From CAYPEL01 sp964409635 (GTDB lineage: Bacteria > Pseudomonadota > Gammaproteobacteria > DSM-19610), in contig CAYPEL010000036.1 of assembly GCA_964409635.1 (NCBI GenBank), positions 1-20,188 of the forward strand: 20,188 bases of DNA, given 5' to 3'. The stretch's first letter is position 1; every line of letters begins with the position of its first letter. Below, piece after piece: positions 15,043-20,188 of this stretch. The notes below the pieces were generated by a model. That model made no database searches, was not told where the DNA came from, and worked only from the letters and a program-made list of their open reading frames with translations. The position numbers and the translations under genes are program-made.

Positions 15043-15549
15043 GTGGAAGCTTTGTTGAAAAATAATCCCTGGTTAAGGCGCAGTGCCGAACTCCTGATTT
15101 TCCTGATGATAATTCTGGCTATTCACGCATGGCAAACGCGTCATGCGCCGAGTGGCCAGGCGCCAGAGCTTAGTGGCGTCCTGCTGGATGGTGCTTCTGT
15201 ATCGCTCCAGCAATTCCGGGGTAAGCCATTGTTGCTGCATTTTTGGGCCACATGGTGCCCGATTTGTGGTATTGGGCAAAAGTCGATTGACGCACTTGCC
15301 GATGATTATGCGGTGCTAAGTATCGCAATGGATGAAGCGAGTGCCCAGGAAATACGCAGCTACATGACGGAGAAAAATGTCGATTATCCAGTACTGCACG
15401 ACCCGGATAACGTAATTGCGAGCCGCTATTCCATAGTAGGTGTTCCAACTAGTTTTATTATTGATGCCGATGGCGAGATACGTTTTGTCGAAGTCGGCTA
15501 TACCACCGGCATTGGTTTACGGCTTAGGCTCTGGTGGGCGGGGTTGTGA
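15043..15549 (+). CDS. Membrane-anchored TlpA/ScsD-like thioredoxin-fold protein
   Basis: A thiol-disulfide oxidoreductase anchored in the inner membrane and facing the periplasm. From the GTG at 15043 it has 168 residues: one N-terminal transmembrane helix (about 15-30, ELLIFLMIILAIHAW), then a redoxin domain with the active site WCPIC inside HFWATWCPICG (Cys72 and Cys75), the helix insertion typical of TlpA/ResA proteins, and the cis-proline loop VGVPTSFIIDADG. It most resembles the ScsD group of protein disulfide oxidoreductases. The start is not certain: a TTG at 15055 would give a MKNNPWLRRS N-terminus and has GGAAG five bases upstream. The next gene overlaps its stop by four bases. Confidence 0.85.
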   Translation: MEALLKNNPWLRRSAELLIFLMIILAIHAWQTRHAPSGQAPELSGVLLDGASVSLQQFRGKPLLLHFWATWCPICGIGQKSIDALADDYAVLSIAMDEASAQEIRSYMTEKNVDYPVLHDPDNVIASRYSIVGVPTSFIIDADGEIRFVEVGYTTGIGLRLRLWWAGL

Positions 15550-15740
15550 AGGATGAACAGGTCATTAGCGTTTTGGATGCAATTTGTAATCTGGGCTGCG
15601 ACTTTGTTGATAGTTGTATCGAAGTAATGGCCGCTGGCGATGTTCCAGAACAAACCCGCAGTTTGTCAGATCAACAACGTATTAGCCTGCTGGAAGAGTT
15701 ACAGGCGATTATGGCTGTGTATCGTATTAGGAAAGGTTGA
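15546..15740 (+). CDS. Small Cys-containing protein coupled to the redoxin gene
   Basis: A 64-residue protein that I do not recognise. Its GTG start overlaps the redoxin TGA stop in a GTGA, the classical arrangement for translational coupling, and a GGCGGGG stretch lies just upstream. It has three cysteines in a row, in the order CNLGCDFVDSC near residues 14-24, followed by a predicted amphipathic helix (SDQQRISLLEELQAIMAVYRIRK). There is no signal peptide or membrane segment, so a cytoplasmic location is expected. The clustered cysteines next to a thiol oxidoreductase may be meaningful, but no metal-binding pattern is diagnostic. An upstream in-frame GTG at 15534 would add four residues. Confidence 0.65.
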   Translation: MKDEQVISVLDAICNLGCDFVDSCIEVMAAGDVPEQTRSLSDQQRISLLEELQAIMAVYRIRKG

Positions 15741-15777
15741 TGCATAAACTGACATTATGTCTAGGATGATAGGCGAA

Positions 15778-17592
15778 TTAAGCCGAGCGGGCTGCGCGTT
15801 TGCGTTCGTGTTCTTCTAACAGCTTTTTGCGCAGCCGTAATGAACCCGGTGTGACTTCGACAAGTTCATCTTCATCAATAAACTCCAGCGCCTGTTCCAG
15901 AGTCATCCTGATCGGTGGCGATAGCACGATGTTCTCATCGGTTCCGGAGGCGCGGACATTGGTTAATTGTTTGCCCTTGAGCGGGTTAACCACCAGATCG
16001 TTATTACGTGAATGAATACCGATCAGCATGCCCTGATACACTTCCTCGCCGTGACCGATAAATAATCGGCCGCGTTCCTGTAAGTTAAATAAGGAATAGC
16101 CTAGTGCTTTACCCTTGCCATTGGCGATCAGCACACCATTAATCCGTTTACCGAAATCGCCTTTTTTGATCGGTGCGTAGTGATCAAAAACGTGGTAAAG
16201 CAAACCGCTTCCTTGGGTGGCGGTGAGAAATTCAGTGCGAAAACCAATCAATCCCCGTGAAGGAATGATAAAGTCTAAACGCACCCGGCCTTTTCCATCA
16301 GGTTGCATGTTTTGTAAATCAGCGCCGCGTTCACCGAGTTTTTCCATGACGGTACCCTGGTGCTGGTCTTCGACATCCACGGTTAGTTGTTCATAAGGTT
16401 CCTGCCGCACGCCATCAATTTCACGAATAATGACTTCAGGGCGTGAGACACCCAGCTCATAGCCTTCGCGGCGCATGTTCTCGATCAGGATAGACAGGTG
16501 CAACTCTCCCCGCCCGGATACCTGAAACTTGTCCGGGTGTTCGGTGGGTTCAACGCGCAGTGCAACATTATGTATCAGTTCGCGGTCCAGCCGTTCTGAA
16601 ATTTGCCGGGAGGTAATGTATTTTCCCTCGAGCCCTGCGAACGGGGAATTGTTCACCATAAAAGTCATACTGACCGTTGGTTCATCAACACTTAATGGGG
16701 GTAAGGCTTCAACTGAATCCGGTTGACACAGGGTGTCTGATATATTCAGGCCATCGATACCCGTAAAGGCAATAATATCACCGGCGTGTGCCGACTTTGC
16801 CTCGATCCGTTCAAGGCCGAGAAAACCAAACAGTTGAAGGATGCGGCCATTCCGGGTCTTGCCTTGTTTGTCGATCAAAGTCACCGGCGAATTGCTGGTA
16901 ATTTGTCCCCGTGCGATGCGTCCAATGCCGATAACACCGACATAGCTGTTGTAATCAAGTGCACTGATCTGCATTTGAAAAGGGCCGTCCACATCCACAT
17001 CGGGCGGGCTGACCTTTTCAATAATCGTTTCTAGCAAGGGTGTCATATCACCCTCATGGCAATCAGCATCATAACCAGTGAAACCTTGCAGGCCAGAACC
17101 ATAAATGACCGGAAAGTCGAGCTGATCGTCCGTCGCGCCCAGGTTGTCGAACAGGTCAAAGGTTTGATCCAGCGCCCAGTCGGATCTTGCGCCAGGGCGG
17201 TCAATTTTATTAATGACAACGATAGGCTTCAGGCCGTGCTGCAGTGCCTTCTGGGTGACAAAACGGGTTTGCGGCATAGGTCCTTCGACGGCGTCAACCA
17301 GCAACAAAACGGAATCAACCATGGACAATACCCGCTCTACCTCACCACCGAAATCGGCATGCCCGGGTGTGTCAACGATATTGATCCGGTATTCGTTCCA
17401 GCGAATGGCGGTATTTTTGGAAAGGATGGTAATGCCGCGTTCTTTTTCCAGGTCATTGGAATCCATCACCCGTTCTGGTGCTGCCTTGCGGGCGTCCAGC
17501 GTGCCGGACTGAGCCAATAGTTGGTCGACCAGGGTGGTTTTCCCATGGTCAACGTGGGCGATGATGGCAATGTTGCGTAAGCGGCTGATCAC
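15778..17592 (-). CDS. typA: Ribosome-associated GTPase TypA/BipA
   Basis: A translational GTPase of 604 residues, the usual length, involved in 50S subunit assembly and growth under stress or cold. Motifs are in order: G1 AHVDHGKTT (12-20), G2 ERGIT (51-55), G3 DTPGH (74-78) and G4 NKID (128-131). Beta-barrel domain II, the two EF-G-like domains (GRGELHLSILIENMRREGYE and the FIIPSRGLIGFRTEFLT block) and the BipA-specific C-terminal domain (NGKGKALGYSLF, NPLKGKQLTNVRASGTDE) follow. The start is a GTG at 17592 with AGGA nine bases before it; no ATG fits the conserved N-terminus. A TATAAT-like -10 lies 28 bp upstream, without a good -35. It ends 37 bp from the convergent small Cys gene. Confidence 0.97.
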   Translation of the reverse strand: MISRLRNIAIIAHVDHGKTTLVDQLLAQSGTLDARKAAPERVMDSNDLEKERGITILSKNTAIRWNEYRINIVDTPGHADFGGEVERVLSMVDSVLLLVDAVEGPMPQTRFVTQKALQHGLKPIVVINKIDRPGARSDWALDQTFDLFDNLGATDDQLDFPVIYGSGLQGFTGYDADCHEGDMTPLLETIIEKVSPPDVDVDGPFQMQISALDYNSYVGVIGIGRIARGQITSNSPVTLIDKQGKTRNGRILQLFGFLGLERIEAKSAHAGDIIAFTGIDGLNISDTLCQPDSVEALPPLSVDEPTVSMTFMVNNSPFAGLEGKYITSRQISERLDRELIHNVALRVEPTEHPDKFQVSGRGELHLSILIENMRREGYELGVSRPEVIIREIDGVRQEPYEQLTVDVEDQHQGTVMEKLGERGADLQNMQPDGKGRVRLDFIIPSRGLIGFRTEFLTATQGSGLLYHVFDHYAPIKKGDFGKRINGVLIANGKGKALGYSLFNLQERGRLFIGHGEEVYQGMLIGIHSRNNDLVVNPLKGKQLTNVRASGTDENIVLSPPIRMTLEQALEFIDEDELVEVTPGSLRLRKKLLEEHERKRAARSA

Positions 17593-17786
17593 TGTGAATT
17601 CCTGCGGGGTAAAACCGGATATTATAGCTTAAATTAGGCTTGAATAGCCTATTGTGGGATATGCTTTTAAACTACCAATATATCTCGCAGGTATTTGCCG
17701 CATGATTATTCAGGATTCGTTCCTGATTCAGTCAAAAGGTCGGGCTAGTTATCTGGTCAGTAACTAAGCAACGGAACATAATTTAG

Positions 17787-18227
17787 TTATGATGCACTAG
17801 GCGGTTTACCCAGCAGGTCATCCAGGGGGGTATCAACCGGGGTTGTGCTATCAGGTGTAACACTGCTTTGTGGATCCGGCGCAGGCTTACTGGCGATAAG
17901 CTTATCAGGACTCTGGCTCTGACCAAGCTGAAACATTTCGATGGGTTCCTGGCATAATTTCTGGGAACTGGCAGCCAGATGTTGGTACACATCCCGGTAG
18001 CTTTCGGTCATTTTTTGTACCAGGTTGGATGTCTGTTTGAAATGGTCGGTGACTTGCGACTTATATTCTGTGAGTTCCTGCTCAAGACGGTCAACTTCCA
18101 GTTGCAATTTTTTCGCCCGGCCAAACCCCTGCAAAAAAAACATCGCAAAACCAATACCAAATACCACGCCGAAGGCAAAGGCTATCAACGAGGCTCCCCA
18201 GAACCAACTGGCTTCTTCTCCGGTCAC
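17787..18227 (-). CDS. zapG: YhcB/ZapG family membrane protein (DUF1043)
   Basis: A 146-residue inner-membrane protein with a single N-terminal transmembrane helix (about 8-33, FWGASLIAFAFGVVFGIGFAMFFL), a coiled coil (about 36-75, LQLEVDRLEQELTEYKSQV), the conserved DHFKQTSNLVQKMTESYRD-VYQHLA segment, and a disordered Pro/Ser/Thr tail (about 105-146). This order is that of E. coli YhcB, renamed ZapG, which links cell division and envelope growth to FtsZ-associated proteins. The start is a GTG at 18227 with AAGGA nine bases upstream. It lies upstream of typA on the same strand with about 190 bp between them and is divergent from the DUF2007 gene. The Glu/Gln-rich coiled coil and tail vary among members, so the exact function here is inferred. 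Confidence 0.88.
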   Translation of the reverse strand: MTGEEASWFWGASLIAFAFGVVFGIGFAMFFLQGFGRAKKLQLEVDRLEQELTEYKSQVTDHFKQTSNLVQKMTESYRDVYQHLAASSQKLCQEPIEMFQLGQSQSPDKLIASKPAPDPQSSVTPDSTTPVDTPLDDLLGKPPSAS

Positions 18228-18312
18228 AATCTATAGTCCTTATTAATTAAACTAGCCTGAAGTATACCGTTAGTGCATTAGAATCTAAAATCCAACCCTA
18301 AGTGCTTCAGTC

Positions 18313-18624
18313 ATGATCAAAATCTACACAACGAGTGATAGCCTGTTAATCCATCATTACCGTAATTTGCTGGAAAATGCAGGCATCAACTGCCAGATCA
18401 AACAGGCATATCTATCGGGTGGCGCCGGTGAACTGCCACCTATTGAGTGTTGGCCGGAGCTGTGGATAGAAGATGACCAGTTACAGGCTAAAGCGAAAGA
18501 TATAATTCAAGCTTCAGGCAACCAGACTCAGCATATTCTTTGGCAATGCCGCTGCGGTGAAAAGCACGAACAACAGTTTAATATTTGTTGGAAGTGTGGC
18601 GGAGCAAGAAAAGACACGTTATGA
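18313..18624 (+). CDS. DUF2007 protein with C-terminal zinc ribbon
   Basis: A 103-residue cytoplasmic protein. Residues 1-66 match DUF2007, a small PII-like domain described as a putative signal-transducing protein (MIKIYTTSDSLLIHHYRNLL start, then GELPPIECWPELWI). Residues 77-98 hold four cysteines as CxC (79, 81) and CxxC (92, 95), a zinc-ribbon arrangement. The ligand or partner of DUF2007 is not established. No strong ribosome site precedes the ATG at 18313. The RRM protein gene follows on the same strand after about 95 bp. Confidence 0.8.
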   Translation: MIKIYTTSDSLLIHHYRNLLENAGINCQIKQAYLSGGAGELPPIECWPELWIEDDQLQAKAKDIIQASGNQTQHILWQCRCGEKHEQQFNICWKCGGARKDTL

Positions 18625-18635
18625 TATGCAACGTA

Positions 18636-18655
18636 ATTTAGCAAATAAGCTAAAT
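18636..18655 (+). promoter_or_regulatory. Small hairpin in the leader of the RRM gene
   Basis: A perfect 7-bp stem, ATTTAGC and GCTAAAT, with a six-base loop, between the DUF2007 stop and the RRM start. It has no T-run. It could be a leader structure of the RNA-binding protein mRNA or an operator; neither is shown. Confidence 0.3.
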
Positions 18656-18719
18656 ATTGCGGGGTAGTTTATCCTGCAATCCAATAACAGGAATCCCAAA
18701 CGGACGCCGGGGGAAAGGA

Positions 18720-18989
18720 ATGAAATCGATCTACGTTGGCAATCTTGCCTTTGATGTCACCTCAGAACAAATCGAAGCACTATTCTCTGAACACGGCCAG
18801 GTACTTTCTGTTAACCTGATTAATGACCGTGATACCGGTGAGCCACGGGGTTTTGCCTTTGTGGAAATGGATGATGAGATGGCCGATAAAGCCATCGAGG
18901 TTACTGACGGCGCAGAGTTCCGCGGCCGGAATCTAAAAGTCAATTTTGCCAAACCACGCGGCGTCCGCCGGTTACGGCGCCCGCGTTAG
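18720..18989 (+). CDS. RRM-type RNA-binding protein
   Basis: An 89-residue single-domain RNA-recognition-motif protein, of the type found as cold-inducible Rbp proteins in cyanobacteria and in many proteobacteria. RNP2 is IYVGNL (4-9) and RNP1 is RGFAFVEM (about 44-51), separated by the usual helix and LFSEHGQVLSVNLINDRDTG. A short basic tail (KPRGVRRLRRPR) takes the place of the longer Gly-rich tails of many relatives. The ATG at 18720 is chosen because the RRM starts immediately; GGGGG lies about six bases upstream, and the open frame before it (back to 18657) looks noncoding. Its TAG overlaps the TAA of the convergent dehydrogenase. Confidence 0.9.
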   Translation: MKSIYVGNLAFDVTSEQIEALFSEHGQVLSVNLINDRDTGEPRGFAFVEMDDEMADKAIEVTDGAEFRGRNLKVNFAKPRGVRRLRRPR

Positions 18990-19945
18990 CAGCCGGTTTC
19001 ATTTGCCGCCGAAGTTTCGCCTTTAGTCATAAATGTCCGAATATTTTCCGCAACACCCATAATCAGACGCTGTCGCGCTGATTGACTTGCCCAGGCGACA
19101 TGGGGTGTGACAATCAGGTTAGGTAGGACTGCGCTGAGTAAGGGGTGGTTTTCTGGTGGAGGTTCTTCGCGCAACACATCTATCGCCGCACCGCCTATTT
19201 GTCCAGATCTTAGCGCAGCCAGCAGCGCCAGGTCATCTACAAGACCACCGCGGGCTATATTGATTAAGATCGCGTGAGTTTGCATCAGGTTCAGCTCTTT
19301 CCGGCCTATCAGCTTATTGGTGGTGTCGGTGAGTGGGCAGTGCAGGCTGAGGACGTCTATCTGCGGTAAAAGTTCTTCTAAGGGTATGCGGCCTGGCTGG
19401 GCGGGTGTATTGGCTCTTTGGGCGATTAAAATTTTCATGTTCAAGGCCTGTGCCAGTTTTGCTACCGCGCTGCCCAACTCACCTAAGCCGATAATGCCGA
19501 GTTTTTTCCCCGCTAATTCCTGGATGGGTGCATCGAAGACACAGAAATGTTTGGAATCCGGCCATTTTGATGCTGCCGCACGGTAGCGATCCAGCTGGCG
19601 TGTCAGGGTAAGCAGCATGGCAAAGACGTGTTCAGTGACGGATGCCGTGGCATAGGCAGGTACATTGCGTACCTCAACGCCATTATGTGCAGCGCTTTTT
19701 ATATCGATATTATTTGTGCCGGTCGCCGCAACACAGATCAACTTAAGCTTTTTTGCCGATTTGATCAGCGCGTCATCCAGGATCACTTTATTAGTAATGA
19801 TCACGGAGGCATTACTTATTCGTGAAGCACAGTCATTTGGCAGGGTATTGTCGAAGCTCTGCCAGTGATCAAGAATCGATATTAACGGCTGCAAATCCAG
19901 GTCGTGCGGACTCAGACTGGCAATATCCAGAAAAACACCACGCAT
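18986..19945 (-). CDS. D-2-hydroxyacid dehydrogenase (hydroxypyruvate reductase-like)
   Basis: A 319-residue NAD(P)-dependent 2-hydroxyacid dehydrogenase, most like glycerate dehydrogenase/hydroxypyruvate reductase, which interconverts D-glycerate and hydroxypyruvate. The nucleotide-binding loop GLGELG lies at 153-158, and the catalytic Arg232 (NIARGGLVDD), Glu261 (REEPPP) and His282 (TPHVAWAS) are all present. The substrate loop VAATGTNNID is at 72-81. The position after beta-strand 2 that is usually Asp or Glu in NAD-dependent members reads AQR (175-177), which may favour NADP(H). The ATG follows directly on the stop of a 36-codon ORF, and with only a weak GGCAAG ribosome site the gene is probably translated by coupling. 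The substrate is inferred from the family only. Confidence 0.88.
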   Translation of the reverse strand: MRGVFLDIASLSPHDLDLQPLISILDHWQSFDNTLPNDCASRISNASVIITNKVILDDALIKSAKKLKLICVAATGTNNIDIKSAAHNGVEVRNVPAYATASVTEHVFAMLLTLTRQLDRYRAAASKWPDSKHFCVFDAPIQELAGKKLGIIGLGELGSAVAKLAQALNMKILIAQRANTPAQPGRIPLEELLPQIDVLSLHCPLTDTTNKLIGRKELNLMQTHAILINIARGGLVDDLALLAALRSGQIGGAAIDVLREEPPPENHPLLSAVLPNLIVTPHVAWASQSARQRLIMGVAENIRTFMTKGETSAANETGC

Positions 19946-20056
19946 TTATTGCTTGCCAAGGATGCCTTGTTTAAGATTCTTGTCTGCGGGTTTATCCCCA
20001 ATCCAGACCAGTAGCAGGGAAGAGATGAACAGTATGGAAACGTATATCAGTCTCAT
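19946..20056 (-). CDS. 36-residue single-span membrane miniprotein
   Basis: A short gene below usual length cut-offs. It has a very good ribosome site (AAAGGAG, six bases before the ATG), whereas the dehydrogenase downstream has a poor one. The protein begins MRLIYVSILFISSLLLVWIG, a hydrophobic segment long enough to cross the membrane, followed by a short charged tail (DKPADKNLKQGILGKQ). Its TAA stop is followed at once by the ATG of the dehydrogenase, so the two are probably one coupled unit. No homologue is recognised. It could instead be a leader peptide whose translation controls the dehydrogenase. Confidence 0.6.
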   Translation of the reverse strand: MRLIYVSILFISSLLLVWIGDKPADKNLKQGILGKQ

Positions 20057-20121
20057 TGCAGGCTCCTTTCGTTCGCGGTCTGACAGGGTGCTATGTTATC
20101 ACCTCGCGCCAGTAGTTTGAC

Positions 20122-20143
20122 GCAAGGATGAAAAAATCCTTGC
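20122..20143. repeat. Perfect 8-bp inverted repeat upstream of the miniprotein
   Basis: GCAAGGAT and ATCCTTGC flank the loop GAAAAA, about 65 bp before the miniprotein start. There is no T-run beyond the stem. A possible minus-strand promoter (TTGCGT, 18 bp, TGATAA) begins inside this stem, so it could act as an operator. Confidence 0.4.
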
Positions 20144-20188
20144 AGATTATGACATCAATCAGAGTTCAGACGATAGCGGGTTGATCTA

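Noticed and set aside
17056..17520. 154-codon plus-strand frame inside typA
   Set aside because: It lies wholly antisense to a strongly conserved GTPase gene, with no ribosome site and no recognisable domain.

Overview
The window reads as ordinary chromosomal DNA of a gammaproteobacterium. This rests on the adjacent fabA-fabB pair, a long HrpA helicase, HtpX, CyaY, YajQ, YhcB/ZapG, BipA/TypA and GTAGGAGCGG-type REP palindromes. I cannot name a genus. There are no rRNA or tRNA genes, prophage, IS transposase or CRISPR array. A run of 100 N flanked by an exact 55-bp duplication shows that this is a draft scaffold.

Layout, left to right: a small secreted cytochrome c (-); hrpA (+); a REP-like palindrome; a DUF937 membrane protein (-) divergent from htpX (+); a second REP-like palindrome; the fabA-fabB operon (-); cyaY (+) convergent with yajQ (-); a DUF4442 hotdog protein (+); a 156-bp hairpin-forming repeat; a REC-degenerate GGDEF regulator (-); the scaffold gap; a Lys/Arg-rich histone H1-like protein built of 60-bp repeats (-); a YihY-family membrane protein (+); an unknown secreted protein (-); a TlpA/ScsD-like redoxin translationally coupled to a small Cys-containing protein (+); typA (-); yhcB/zapG (-); a DUF2007 zinc-ribbon protein (+); an RRM protein (+); and a D-2-hydroxyacid dehydrogenase (-) preceded by a 36-codon membrane miniprotein whose stop codon abuts its start.

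Most genes are single transcription units that alternate strands. The likely cotranscribed sets are fabA-fabB, redoxin plus small Cys protein, and miniprotein plus dehydrogenase. Two convergent pairs end on a shared TTAG in which the two stop codons overlap.

I found no complete new multigene system. The points most worth a second look are these: the regulator keeps the c-di-GMP I-site but has lost the GGDEF catalytic motif; sigma-28 (FliA)-like promoters stand in front of both that regulator and the histone-like gene; the dispersed hairpin repeat supplies the last codons and stop of the regulator; the unlisted miniprotein lies upstream of the dehydrogenase; and several inverted or dispersed repeats remain unexplained by the genes.
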